Of a stretch of DNA of 64,000 bases, positions 28,821 through 37,573 are shown piece by piece. The first letter of the stretch is position 1. Every line of letters starts with the position of its first letter. Position numbers and translations under genes: made by a program. Origin of the DNA: Rhizobium leucaenae USDA 9039 (GTDB lineage Bacteria; Pseudomonadota; Alphaproteobacteria; Rhizobiales; Rhizobiaceae); NCBI RefSeq assembly GCF_000426285.1, contig NZ_AUFB01000008.1:62001-126000 (forward strand), written 5' to 3'. The notes under the pieces were generated by a model. That model did no database searches, was not told the origin of the DNA, and saw nothing but the letters and a program-made list of their open reading frames with translations.

Positions 28821-30595
28821 GGCGAAGCCCTTTCGGACAATCGGCTCGGCGCTGGCTGGTTCTGCGGCACGAAGTCCTGCTCCGCTCCGGGCATACTGTA
28901 ATCATACGGCCAACGGTAGACGATCGGCAGTTCCTTGCCCCAATTTCCGTGCGCAGGCGGCGTTTGCGGCGTCTGCCATTCCAAAGTAGTTGCCCTCCAT
29001 GGATTGCCGCCCGCCTGCCGGCCCCAGCGAAGGCTCCAGGCGAGATTGAACAGGAACAAAAGCTGGGCAGCGCCGACGATCAGGGCGGCGACCGTAATGA
29101 ACATGTTCAGCGTATGCGCCGACGGCGGAATGAAGGCCGTTTCGCCGAGCTCGTAATAGCGGCGCGGCACGCCCATCAGGCCGAGATAATGCATCGGGAA
29201 GAAGATGGCATAGGCCCCGAGAAAGGTGATCCAGAAGTGGATATGGCCCATCGTCACATTCAGCATGCGCCCTGTGACTTTCGGATACCAATGGTGGATT
29301 GCCCCGAAGATCACCAGAATTGGCGCGACGCCCATCACCATGTGGAAATGCGCGACGACGAACATGGTGTCTGATAGCGGCACGTCCACGACGACATTGC
29401 CGAGAAAGAGGCCGGTCAACCCGCCATTGATGAAGGTCACGATGAAGGCGAGGGCAAACAGCATCGGCAGTGTCAGATGGATATCGCCGCGCCAGAGTGT
29501 CAGCACCCAATTATAGACCTTGATCGCGGTGGGAATGGCGATGATCAAAGTCGTGGTCGCGAAAAAGAACCCGAAGTTCGGGTTCATGCCGCTGACATAC
29601 ATATGATGCGCCCATACGACGAAGCTCAGCGCGGCGATGATGACGATCGCCCAGACCATCATTCGATAGCCGAAGATGTTCTTGCGCGCATGCGTGCTGA
29701 TCAGATCCGAGACGATGCCGAAAGCCGGCAATGCGACGATATAGACTTCAGGGTGACCGAAGAACCAGAACAGATGCTGGAACAGGATCGGGCTGCCGCC
29801 CCCTTGCTGCAACTGCTGACCCATCTCGACAATGGCGGGCATGAAGAAGCTTGTGCCGAGCAGGCGGTCGAACAGCATCATGACGGCGGCGACGAAGAGG
29901 GCCGGGAAGGCGAGCAGAGCCATGACGGTCGCAGTGAATATCCCCCATACCGTCAGGGGCATTCGCATCAGGGTCATGCCGCGGGTGCGTCCCTGCAGCA
30001 CCGTCACGACATAGTTCAGCCCTCCCATGGTAAAACCGATGATGAACAGGATCAGCGACGACAGCATCAGGATGATGCCCCAGTCACGTCCTCCGGGCGT
30101 CCCCGACAGAAGGGCCTGCGGCGGATAGAGGGTCCAGCCGGCGCCAGTCGGTCCGCCCGGCGCGAAAAAGCCGACGACCAGCACGATGACCGCAAGCAGA
30201 TAGAGCCAGTAGCTCAGCATGTTCGCATAGGGAAACACCATGTCGCGAGCGCCGAGCATCAAGGGGATCAGATAGTTGCCGAAGCCGCCGAGGAACAAGG
30301 CGGTCAGGAGGTAAATCACCATGATCATGCCGTGCATGGTGATGAACTGGTAATAATGGTCCGCGTCGATGAAGGAGAAGGAGCCGGGAAAGCCGAGTTG
30401 CAGGCGCATCAGCCAAGACAGCACAAGCGCCACCATGCCGATCGAAATGGCGGTCATAGAATACTGAATGGCGATGATCTTGGCATCCTGGCTGAAGACA
30501 TAGCGCGTCCACCAGCTTTTCGGATGATATAGCTCCACATCCTCGACTTCAGCGGGCTGGATGACCTGCTCGGTGCCCGATCCAATATCGACCAT
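28817..30595 (-). CDS. Cytochrome c oxidase subunit I
   Basis: The 592-residue catalytic subunit of an aa3-type heme-copper oxidase. All metal ligands are visible: H88 (heme a), H281 with the cross-linked Y285 in GHPEVYIVALP, H330-H331 (CuB) in WAHHMY, and H416 and H418 in VVAHFHMVMG. The glutamate of HPEVY is kept. Twelve helices are expected. It reduces oxygen to water and pumps protons. It follows subunit II by 56 bases. Length is slightly over the usual 530-560 because both ends are extended. Confidence 0.95.
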   Translation of the reverse strand: MVDIGSGTEQVIQPAEVEDVELYHPKSWWTRYVFSQDAKIIAIQYSMTAISIGMVALVLSWLMRLQLGFPGSFSFIDADHYYQFITMHGMIMVIYLLTALFLGGFGNYLIPLMLGARDMVFPYANMLSYWLYLLAVIVLVVGFFAPGGPTGAGWTLYPPQALLSGTPGGRDWGIILMLSSLILFIIGFTMGGLNYVVTVLQGRTRGMTLMRMPLTVWGIFTATVMALLAFPALFVAAVMMLFDRLLGTSFFMPAIVEMGQQLQQGGGSPILFQHLFWFFGHPEVYIVALPAFGIVSDLISTHARKNIFGYRMMVWAIVIIAALSFVVWAHHMYVSGMNPNFGFFFATTTLIIAIPTAIKVYNWVLTLWRGDIHLTLPMLFALAFIVTFINGGLTGLFLGNVVVDVPLSDTMFVVAHFHMVMGVAPILVIFGAIHHWYPKVTGRMLNVTMGHIHFWITFLGAYAIFFPMHYLGLMGVPRRYYELGETAFIPPSAHTLNMFITVAALIVGAAQLLFLFNLAWSLRWGRQAGGNPWRATTLEWQTPQTPPAHGNWGKELPIVYRWPYDYSMPGAEQDFVPQNQPAPSRLSERASP

Positions 30596-30651
30596 ATTCC
30601 ATCCTCCCTATTCCCTTCGGTGCGGCCTTCCTCCTTAAGTGCCGGTCGCAC

Positions 30652-31467
30652 TTATTTGGCTGCCGACTTTTCCACGGACGCCAGCGATTTCGCGAAAGTC
30701 GGCTGTTGCTCCAGCCAGGCTTGATAGTTGCCATCGGTATCGACGACGACTGTGCCACGCATCTGCGGATGACCGACGCCGCATAATTCCGCGCAGAGAA
30801 CCTCGAAGGTTCCCGTCCGCGTCGGTGTGAACCAATAATAGGTGACCGTGCCGGGGATCATGTCCATCTTGGCCCGGAATTCCGGCACGTAGAAATCGTG
30901 CAGGACGTCGATCGAGCGCAGCAGCATCTTCACCGACTTGCCGGCCGGTATATGCAGCTCGCCGCCTTCGACGATGACGTCGTCCAAGCCCGCAGGATCA
31001 TTCTTGTCCAAACCAAGCGGGTTATCCGCAGTCACATCGCGCGTGTTCGCTCGCCCGAGCCGCCCGTCCGCTCCCGGCAGCCGGAAACTCCATTGCCATT
31101 GCTGACTGACGACTTCGACCTCGCTGGCATCGGCCGGGACGGTGACGAACTGCTTCCACACGAAAAGGCCGGGTGCGAGCATCGCCGCGACGCCGATGGC
31201 CGTTCCACCCGCAAGCCACCATTCCAGTCGTTTGTTTTCAGGCTGGTATGCCGCTCGATTTCCGGCGCGATGCCTGAAACGAAAGACGCAATAGGCAATG
31301 AACAACACGACGGCCGTGAAGACGATGCCGGTGATCCAGAAGGTGATGACGATCGTGTTGTCGATATAGCTCCAATTGGAAGCGATTGGCGTCCACCACC
31401 AAGGGCTCAGCAGATGGAACGCGATCGATCCCACTACCAGCAGAACGAGTATCAATACGACAGCCAT
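30652..31467 (-). CDS. Cytochrome c oxidase subunit II
   Basis: A 271-residue subunit II. Two helices at about residues 2-20 and 40-62 anchor it, with a third hydrophobic stretch near 85-103. The periplasmic cupredoxin domain holds the full CuA set: H190, C225, E227, C229, H233 and M236 in VLCAELCGVGHPQM, and the aromatic electron-entry stretch SQQWQWSF. No cytochrome c domain is fused at the C-terminus; a separate cytochrome c gene lies 235 bases upstream. First gene of the oxidase operon; upstream the motif AAACGTTYCGCG appears twice on this strand. Confidence 0.93.
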   Translation of the reverse strand: MAVVLILVLLVVGSIAFHLLSPWWWTPIASNWSYIDNTIVITFWITGIVFTAVVLFIAYCVFRFRHRAGNRAAYQPENKRLEWWLAGGTAIGVAAMLAPGLFVWKQFVTVPADASEVEVVSQQWQWSFRLPGADGRLGRANTRDVTADNPLGLDKNDPAGLDDVIVEGGELHIPAGKSVKMLLRSIDVLHDFYVPEFRAKMDMIPGTVTYYWFTPTRTGTFEVLCAELCGVGHPQMRGTVVVDTDGNYQAWLEQQPTFAKSLASVEKSAAK

Positions 31468-31701
31468 CGTCTCCTCCCTGACTCGGCCGCGAACGTTTCC
31501 ACAATCCGATCGCGAAACGTTTTAGTATTATCTCATGAACAAATCACGCGGGCAATTGCGGCAAAAGTAGCGGTTCATCCCGGCAAGCCGCACGGGGCAT
31601 ATCGACGCCGCGGACCGGATCGGCGGCGTCCGTCATTGAGCCGTACTCCCGCCGATCCGACCGGCGACCCAGAAAACAGCTTGTCCATATCATGCATCTC
31701 G

Positions 31702-32088
31702 CTATTTGGAGTATTGCTTCAGATAGGCGATCAGATTGGTAATCTCGGTATCGTCCTTCAGCCCGACGAAGGTCATCTTCGTGCCCTTCACCTTTGCCTG
31801 GGGAGCATGCAAATAGTCGCGCAGCGACGTCTCGTTCCACACGAGGCCGTCTTTGCCTGCCTTTTGCATGGCCGGCGAATAGGCGAAATTCGGGTGTGTT
31901 CCCGCCGTCCTGCCAAACAAACCGTTCAGCGAGGGGCCGACCTTGTTCTGGTCGGTTTCGGCGATATGACAGATGGCGCATTTCTTGAAGACGGTGGCGC
32001 CTGCCGTGGCATCACCCTCCTGCGCGAGGGCGTCAAGCGGTAGAGCAATAGCGACAAGCAAGCAGATCGGAAGAAAACGGTAAGACAT
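31702..32088 (-). CDS. Class I cytochrome c, periplasmic
   Basis: A 128-residue exported monoheme cytochrome like mitochondrial cytochrome c. Signal peptide about residues 1-22 (ending LDALA). Heme attaches at C37-A-I-C40-H41; NKVGPSLNGLFGR is the family core, and M105 in KGTKMTFVG is the likely sixth ligand. ATG 32088 follows GAGGATTGCC; longer starts give no better signal peptide. It probably carries electrons to the oxidase encoded just downstream on the same strand. Confidence 0.9.
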   Translation of the reverse strand: MSYRFLPICLLVAIALPLDALAQEGDATAGATVFKKCAICHIAETDQNKVGPSLNGLFGRTAGTHPNFAYSPAMQKAGKDGLVWNETSLRDYLHAPQAKVKGTKMTFVGLKDDTEITNLIAYLKQYSK

Positions 32089-32190
32089 GGCAATCCTCAT
32101 TCTCTTCATCGCTATCCCAGCCGAAGCGACTGCCATCTGACAGTTCACGACGGTTCGGAGGATGATCCCACGGTAAATTTTCTTGTGAAT

Positions 32191-32355
32191 TCAAAGCGTG
32201 CGGTGCGGATAGGCGGAGGCAACTGATTTTCGGTATAAATGCCAGGTCGGATGCCCCAGAGTGGGCATGACGACAAGGCTGACAAAGATGGGGATCGTGC
32301 CGACGACGAGCAGCGCCGCGACGATCAATCCCAAAAGCGCGGCCGGCCATGACAT
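32191..32355 (-). CDS. Small single-pass membrane ORF
   Basis: Fifty-four codons: MSWPAALLGLIVAALLVVGT and IPIFVSLVVMPTLGHPTWHL, then YRKSVASAYPHRTL. One long hydrophobic helix fills residues 5-30. It lies upstream of the cytochrome c gene on the same strand. A GGAGGAG lies about 20 bases before the ATG, too far for a standard site, so the start is unsure. The 295 bases on its far side (32356-32650) hold nothing recognisable. Confidence 0.35.
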   Translation of the reverse strand: MSWPAALLGLIVAALLVVGTIPIFVSLVVMPTLGHPTWHLYRKSVASAYPHRTL

Positions 32356-32650
32356 GAAACGCCGCCACAGCAGCTCTCCTCCACCACCACGATCCGGCTA
32401 ACAGTGCGAAGATGCCCCGGCAATTTCTACCGACACGTCAAACCGCAACCGGTAGTCTAGTTTTATCAAATCTCTTTGGCTTTGTCGCCTGTTCCTTAAA
32501 TTAGATGTTCGTCATTTTTTGCGGTACAGGCGCGCGAAGAAGAGCGTGCAAAGACGCTCGTGCTGGGCTGCCCTGGCATGACCAGTCTCGCTGGCGATTG
32601 GTGCGGCGCAGCATCTACCAAGTTCGCGCGGTGAGGCGCTCCTCACGCCG

Positions 32651-32959
32651 TCACGGGCGCAGATCGGTGCTGGAGCGGCAGACCCAGACCGCGCAATTGC
32701 GCTTGTCCCTCGACGGCACATAGCTTTGTTCCCCGAAACCGCTTCCAAGGCATACATCGGAATTGGCCACGGCGCGATCATAGAGCAAACCGCCGGAACC
32801 CCGGGCTGCCGGATATTGCAGGATGACAGCGCGGTTCGCCTGGACGAAGGATTGAATGTCGGCGCATGACCTCGTGGTGGTCTGCAGCCGCTCGATTGCG
32901 AATGCCGGAAAGGCGGCGACGATCGCGAATGCGGCAAGCACTGTGATTTGAGCTTTCAT
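32651..32959 (-). CDS. Exported small protein of unknown function
   Basis: A 102-residue protein with a signal peptide at about residues 1-20 (MKAQITVLAAFAIVAAFPAF) and four cysteines in the mature part (RSCADIQ, SDVCLGSG, KRNCAVWVCRSS), enough for two disulfides. GGGAGCACGCAA precedes ATG 32959. A probable periplasmic protein of rhizobia; no function assigned. Confidence 0.65.
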   Translation of the reverse strand: MKAQITVLAAFAIVAAFPAFAIERLQTTTRSCADIQSFVQANRAVILQYPAARGSGGLLYDRAVANSDVCLGSGFGEQSYVPSRDKRNCAVWVCRSSTDLRP

Positions 32960-33210
32960 TTGCGTGCTCCCTTTGTAATCGGCGAACTTTCCCACCGATC
33001 CGGTTGGTTGGCACCCCGTTCCTTGCTTTCAAACCCGAGCATCTCCTTTTACGCGTCATCTGTCATTTATGCGCGCCCGAAAGCATCGGTTTGACGGATT
33101 TGATTGCGGAGCAAGAACCGGAGTTTTGATCCTGCCTGATCGGCCTATCCCTTTGCTCAGGTCATCGGCCGAGATCGATGATCCGCTGGATAAATCAAGA
33201 AGGAGTCCAC

Positions 33211-33660
33211 ATGAGCAAAGAAGAAGACAACAAGGCCATCGTTGTGCGCTGGTTCACCGAATTCTGGGGTGAGACCTGCAACCTATCCGTCGTCGACGAA
33301 ATCGCCGCGCCGGACATGCTGCTGAAGTACTCGCTGCATGCGCCGCGTCGCGGGCATGACGACATCAAGGCCTTCATGATCGGTTTCCGCACGGCATTCC
33401 CGGACCTCAATTTCTGGGGCACTGCCGATCTTATTGCCGAAGGCGACTATGTCGTCGGCCAGTGGGAGGGCGGCGGCACGCACACAGGTCCTGCGTTTGC
33501 CGACTTTCTGGTCGGATCGCTGCCGGCTGCGACCGATCGCAAGATGCGCTTCACCGGCACCACCATCCTGCGCATCGAGAATGGCAAGATCGCCGAGGAA
33601 ATCGGCCTCGATGACGGTGTGACGGCGCTCACGCAGCTCGGCCTCATCAAGGCCGCCTGA
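33211..33660 (+). CDS. SnoaL-like ester cyclase / NTF2-fold protein
   Basis: A 149-residue SnoaL-like polyketide-cyclase fold. It reads NKAIVVRWFTEFWGE, VDEIAAPDMLLKYSLHAPRR, the central HDDIKAFMIGFRTAFPDLNF and VVGQWEGGGTHTG. GAAGGAGTCCAC precedes ATG 33211. Members bind small hydrophobic molecules, but most rhizobial ones have no known substrate. A strong hairpin at 33667 ends the transcript, so it is monocistronic. Confidence 0.85.
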   Translation: MSKEEDNKAIVVRWFTEFWGETCNLSVVDEIAAPDMLLKYSLHAPRRGHDDIKAFMIGFRTAFPDLNFWGTADLIAEGDYVVGQWEGGGTHTGPAFADFLVGSLPAATDRKMRFTGTTILRIENGKIAEEIGLDDGVTALTQLGLIKAA

Positions 33661-33666
33661 CACAAG

Positions 33667-33695
33667 GGTCGCCGCCCATCATCGGGGCGGCGACC
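33667..33695 (+). terminator. Terminator hairpin after the SnoaL-like gene
   Basis: GGTCGCCGCCC (33667-33677) and GGGCGGCGACC (33685-33695) form a perfect eleven-pair stem with a seven-base loop, seven bases after the stop. The T tail is weak (TTCGG). Confidence 0.65.
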
Positions 33696-33792
33696 TTCGG
33701 ATGACCGCAGGTCGCGCAGGAATCGGGTGGCAGTGCGGCTCTCCGCTGCCAAGAATGATGCACCTACGCTGGAACACACAGGGATAGACGAC

Positions 33793-34884
33793 ATGACCGT
33801 GATGCCCAGAAACCGGACGACTTTTATACACACCGCGGTGGCCGACGATCCGCGTTGGGCGCGTGTCGTCGCTCGCGATCGGAGCGCCGATGGCCAGCTC
33901 TGGTATTCGGTGGCAACGACCGGCGTCTATTGCCGGCCGTCCTGTCCGTCGCGAACCGCAAACCCCAACAATGTGCAACTGCATGATTCACTCGAGGCCG
34001 CCAAAGCGACAGGCTTTCGGGCCTGCAAACGATGCAAACCGGATAGTCTTTCCGTGGACAGAGAGAACGCTGCGATCGTCGCGCGCGTTTGCCGATTGAT
34101 CGAAGAGAGCGAGGAGGAACCGTCCTTGCACGAGCTCGCGGATGCAGTCGGACGCAGCGCCAGCCATTTCCATCGGCTGTTCAAATCCGCAACCGGCCTG
34201 ACACCCAAGGACTACGCCTCGGCGCACCGTGCGGCGAAAGTCCGCGAAGGCCTTGCGAACGGCAACAGCGTAACTGAGGCAATTTACGATGCCGGTTTCA
34301 ATTCGAGCGGGCGCTTCTACGAGAAGTCCACCGATATGCTCGGAATGACGCCGAGCCAGTATCGATCGGGAGGCGCCAATGAAGAGATCCGCTTCGCCGT
34401 CGGCCAATCGTCGCTGGGTGCGATCCTGGTTGCGTCGAGCAGGAAGGGCGTGGCGGCCATTCTCCTCGGCAGCGACCCCGACGCGCTGGTGCGCGATCTC
34501 CAGGATCGCTTTCCCAACGCCAACCTGATTGGCGCCGATGGGGATTACGAGACCCTGGTGGCGCGTGTCGTCGGCCTCGTGGAGGCACCGGGCCTGGGGG
34601 TCGACTTGCCGCTCGATGTTCGCGGCACGGCGTTTCAGCAGCGGGTTTGGCAGGCGCTCAAGGAAATCCCGGTCGGCCGGACCGTTTCCTACACGGAAAT
34701 CGCCCGCCGGATCGGCTCGCCCAAGGCGGTGCGCGCCGTCGCCGGAGCATGTGCGGCCAACAATCTGGCCGTCGCAATTCCGTGCCACCGGGTAGTGCGG
34801 AACGACGGTTCGCTTTCCGGCTATGCTTGGGGAGTGGAGCGAAAACGTGTTCTGCTTGACCGCGAAGCGGCCCAAGGCCAGTGA
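33793..34884 (+). CDS. ada: Bifunctional Ada: DNA methylphosphotriester/O6-methylguanine methyltransferase and regulator
   Basis: A complete 363-residue Ada protein for alkylation damage. The N-terminal zinc domain has C47, C51, C78 and C81 (VYCRPSCPSR, ACKRCKP). An AraC-type helix-turn-helix follows (HELADAVGRSASHFHRLFKS). The C-terminal methyltransferase carries the acceptor C331 in IPCHRVVRNDGSLSGYAWG and the RxG...SYTEIARRIG segment. ATG 33793 is preferred to 33727 since Ada proteins begin here. Methylation of the N-terminal cysteine would switch it to an activator of its own and alkB-type genes. A decayed second ada lies at 35661. Confidence 0.93.
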   Translation: MTVMPRNRTTFIHTAVADDPRWARVVARDRSADGQLWYSVATTGVYCRPSCPSRTANPNNVQLHDSLEAAKATGFRACKRCKPDSLSVDRENAAIVARVCRLIEESEEEPSLHELADAVGRSASHFHRLFKSATGLTPKDYASAHRAAKVREGLANGNSVTEAIYDAGFNSSGRFYEKSTDMLGMTPSQYRSGGANEEIRFAVGQSSLGAILVASSRKGVAAILLGSDPDALVRDLQDRFPNANLIGADGDYETLVARVVGLVEAPGLGVDLPLDVRGTAFQQRVWQALKEIPVGRTVSYTEIARRIGSPKAVRAVAGACAANNLAVAIPCHRVVRNDGSLSGYAWGVERKRVLLDREAAQGQ

Positions 34885-34968
34885 AAGCCCGATGAGCATC
34901 TTTCGGCATAGTGCTGTCGTCTCGCGGTACATCTGGCGCATGCCGTGCGAGCGAGGCAATATGCCGAC

Positions 34969-35588
34969 ATGAGCGCTCCCCTTCAGAACCGCGTCACCCC
35001 CTTCGGCGATATCGTGGCGATTTCGCAACGAGGATTGTTCACCGGCAATCGCGGCATCATCCACGATCCGGCAAGCAAAACGCTGCTGAACAAACGCTGG
35101 TCCAGCAAAGCATGGCTGGTCTGCACTTGCGAATACGAGGGCCGCCGCCGTGATGTCATGGCCAACCGGAGTTGGACCGAACTCTTTTTCTGGATGAAGC
35201 GGTGGCGTTGGCCGCCGGACACCGTCCCTGTTTCTTCTGCCGGCGCGACGCCGCCAAGGCATTTCGCGCCGCATGGGCCGGTGCGAAAGGGCAGGCTGAA
35301 CCCTCCGCCGCCGCCATGGATGCTGTCCTCCACAGTGAACGCATGGAGCGCGGACGCAAACGGATACATCCGCTTCCGGGGCCACTCTCCGAGCTGGCGG
35401 ACGGTACGATTATCGCGGCGTCAGGTTTTGCCTATACGATCGCCAGCGGCCGCGCTTTTCGTTGGACCGAGCACGGCTATGAGCCGTCGCAGAAGCTCGC
35501 TCACGCCGAAGGCATGCTGACCCCACCGTCCACATTCATGGCGCTCCGAGGCGGCTATCGGCCGATTCTTCATCCCATGATCGGGTAA
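34969..35588 (+). pseudogene. Conserved hypothetical gene broken by a one-base frameshift
   Basis: Two reading frames make one protein of about 206 residues. Frame one from ATG 34969: MSAPLQNRVTPFGDIVAISQ to MANRSWTELFF. Frame two then continues LDEAVALAAGHRPCFFCRRD to GYRPILHPMIG, ending at 35588. The break is the T-run 35185-35189 (five T where six would keep frame: ELFF-LDEA). The CFFC pair and HRP suggest a small zinc or HNH-like fold. Either the locus is inactive or the base is a homopolymer sequencing error; the codon pattern on both sides is normal. It sits between ada and the ada ghost. Confidence 0.75.
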
Positions 35589-35660
35589 TAAAATTGTTTT
35601 TCCGAAAAACGTGCCGATTTGAAAGCAAGGACCGGAGTGAGGACGGATGGCTTCAGCCCT

Positions 35661-35747
35661 ATTGTCATCCGCAGCAATGGCGTTCTGTCGGGCTATCGCT
35701 GGAGCTCGAACAGAAGCGCGCTTGTCGATAAGGAGGCTAGATCATGA
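35661..35747 (+). pseudogene. Remnant of the C-terminus of a second ada/ogt methyltransferase
   Basis: The frame reads IVIRSNGVLSGYRW, then SSNRSALVDKEARS and stop. This matches the end of the intact Ada nearby (VVRNDGSLSGYAWG...VLLDREA), but the acceptor PCHR and everything upstream are missing, and the ELEQKR-type stretch needs a shift. Its TGA overlaps the ATG of the next gene as ATGA, the coupling expected of an ada-alkB operon. So an ancestral ada was deleted down to its coupling end. Confidence 0.65.
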
Positions 35748-36493
35748 ACGCTCATTCGAAACTCAATCCATCGGGCTCTTCAGCCCTGTCCGCAGAGGCG
35801 CGTGTTGCCCGGTATGACTGGCAGAAGCTGTCATCGGAACTGAGCGGGTTCGGCTGCTCGGTCATGGAGAAGCTGCTGTCGCCTGAGGAGTGCCGGGAGA
35901 TCGCCGGCCTTTATCCGCAGGAAGAGCATTTCCGCAGCCATATTCACATGGCGCGCCATGGGTTCGGCAAAGGCGAATACCGCTATTTCAAATATCCGCT
36001 GCCGGATCTGCTTGGCGGTCTGCGCACAGCGCTTTATCCGCGGTTGGCCGAGGTTGCCAACGACTGGAACACACGTATGGGCATCGATCAGCGGTATCCT
36101 GCAAACCATGCCGCCTTTCTGAAACAGTGCCATGATCAAGGCCAGACGCGGCCGACGCCGCTGCTGTTGCAATACGTCCCGGGCGATTTCAATTGCCTGC
36201 ACCAGGACCTCTATGGCGACCTCGCATTCCCGCTGCAGGTGGCAATCCTGCTCTCCGAACCGGGAAAGGATTTCACAGGCGGCGAGTTCGTTCTGACAGA
36301 ACAGCGCCCGCGCATGCAAAGCCGCGTCGAGGTGGTGCCGCTGCGCCAGGGCGACGCGGTCGCGTTTGCGGTCCATAATCGTCCGGTCCAGGGCTCCAAG
36401 GGGAGCTATCGCGTCAACCTTAAGCACGGCGTCAGCCGTCTTCGCTCGGGCATGCGCCATACCGTTGGCATCATCTTTCACGATGCGAAGTAA
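35744..36493 (+). CDS. 2-oxoglutarate/Fe(II) oxygenase, AlkB-operon partner type
   Basis: A 249-residue dioxygenase with a double-stranded beta-helix core. The iron triad is H153 and D155 in CLHQDLYGD and H228 in LKHGVSRLRSG; R238 probably binds 2-oxoglutarate. The family (prolyl-hydroxylase-like) is regularly found next to ada in alphaproteobacteria, where a role in alkylation repair is suspected. AAGGAGGCTAGATC precedes ATG 35744. It is translationally coupled to the ada remnant. It is not a canonical AlkB, so the substrate remains open. It is convergent with the ABC operon, six bases apart. Confidence 0.82.
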   Translation: MNAHSKLNPSGSSALSAEARVARYDWQKLSSELSGFGCSVMEKLLSPEECREIAGLYPQEEHFRSHIHMARHGFGKGEYRYFKYPLPDLLGGLRTALYPRLAEVANDWNTRMGIDQRYPANHAAFLKQCHDQGQTRPTPLLLQYVPGDFNCLHQDLYGDLAFPLQVAILLSEPGKDFTGGEFVLTEQRPRMQSRVEVVPLRQGDAVAFAVHNRPVQGSKGSYRVNLKHGVSRLRSGMRHTVGIIFHDAK

Positions 36494-36499
36494 GCGCGC

Positions 36500-37573
36500 C
36501 TAACGGAGGCAGCTAAGGCCCGTTTCCGCGTCAAAGAGATGTATCGCTTCGTCGTCGAAGAACAGCGTCAGCTTGCGGTCGGTGCTGATCGGCGTGCGGG
36601 GAGCAAGGCAAGCGGTCAGCCGCTGATCTCCGGCTATGGCGGAGACCACGAGTTCGGGACCGGTCAATTCCGCGATCTCAGGCGTTGCTTCGATCGATAG
36701 AGCGCCCTGTTCCAGACGCAGTGCTTCAGGCCGTATGCCGAGAATGACATGCTGGCTTTCTTTGACCTTGCCTTTGAAGCGGTCGGGCAGTGGTAGCCGC
36801 GCGCCTGCGCCTTCCAATAGCAGTCCATCGGCGCGAACTGTGGTCTTCAGGAGATTCATCGGCGGGACGCCGACGAAGGTTGCCACATAGAGCGTTGCAG
36901 GGCTGTTATAGATCTCCTCCGGCGTACCCAACTGCTCGATCCTTCCGTCCCGCATAACCGCGATGCGGGTGGCGAGCGTCATCGCCTCGATCTGATCGTG
37001 AGTCACATAGACGACCGTCGTCTTCAGCATTTGATGAAGACGCTTGAGCTCCGTGCGCATTTCCATGCGCAGCTTGGCGTCGAGGTTCGAAAGCGGCTCA
37101 TCGAAAAGGAAGACTTCGGGCTTACGAACAAGAGCGCGGCCGATTGCGACGCGCTGCCGCTGGCCGCCGGAAAGCTGGCTTGGTTTGCGGTCCAGCAGAT
37201 TTTCGATCTGAAGCAGTTTCGCGGCCTCGCGCACGGCCTTGTCACGCTCTGCAGCCGGTACTTTGCGCATCTCAAGGCCGAAGCCGATATTGCGATGGAC
37301 CGTCAGGTTTGGATAGAGCGCATAGGATTGGAACACCATGGCGATGTCGCGGTCTTTGGGATGCACGCCAAGAACCGAGCGGTCGCCTATCCGCACGTCG
37401 CCACTGGTCGCCTCGGCAAGGCCGGCGATGATGTTCAGCAGCGTGGACTTGCCGCAGCCGGAAGAGCCGAGCAGCACCAGGAATTCGCCGCTTTCCAGCG
37501 CGATATCGATGCCCTTCAGCGTCTCGATCTGACCATAGGTCTTGCGGATATTCTGGATCTCGAGCGCGCTCAT
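36500..37573 (-). CDS. ugpC: Sugar ABC transporter ATP-binding protein, UgpC/MsmK type
   Basis: A 357-residue ATPase of a carbohydrate importer. Walker A GSSGCGKST at 36-44, signature LSGGQRQR at 134-141, Walker B FLFDEP at 155-160, then SNLDAKLRMEMRTELKRLH and the H-loop VTHDQIEAMTLATRIAVMRD. A TOBE domain follows to the end. It overlaps the PfkB kinase start by four bases and is the last gene of a six-gene operon running from the binding protein at 42562. The symbol marks the family, not glycerol-3-phosphate specificity. Confidence 0.9.
   Translation of the reverse strand: MSALEIQNIRKTYGQIETLKGIDIALESGEFLVLLGSSGCGKSTLLNIIAGLAEATSGDVRIGDRSVLGVHPKDRDIAMVFQSYALYPNLTVHRNIGFGLEMRKVPAAERDKAVREAAKLLQIENLLDRKPSQLSGGQRQRVAIGRALVRKPEVFLFDEPLSNLDAKLRMEMRTELKRLHQMLKTTVVYVTHDQIEAMTLATRIAVMRDGRIEQLGTPEEIYNSPATLYVATFVGVPPMNLLKTTVRADGLLLEGAGARLPLPDRFKGKVKESQHVILGIRPEALRLEQGALSIEATPEIAELTGPELVVSAIAGDQRLTACLAPRTPISTDRKLTLFFDDEAIHLFDAETGLSCLR

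Noticed and set aside
29477..30532. A 351-codon open frame antisense to cytochrome oxidase subunit I
   Set aside because: His- and Asp-rich mirror frame; the opposite strand has all heme and copper ligands.
30898..32043. A 381-codon plus-strand frame across the subunit II and cytochrome c genes
   Set aside because: It spans two well-supported minus-strand genes and their gap, and lacks any recognisable domain.
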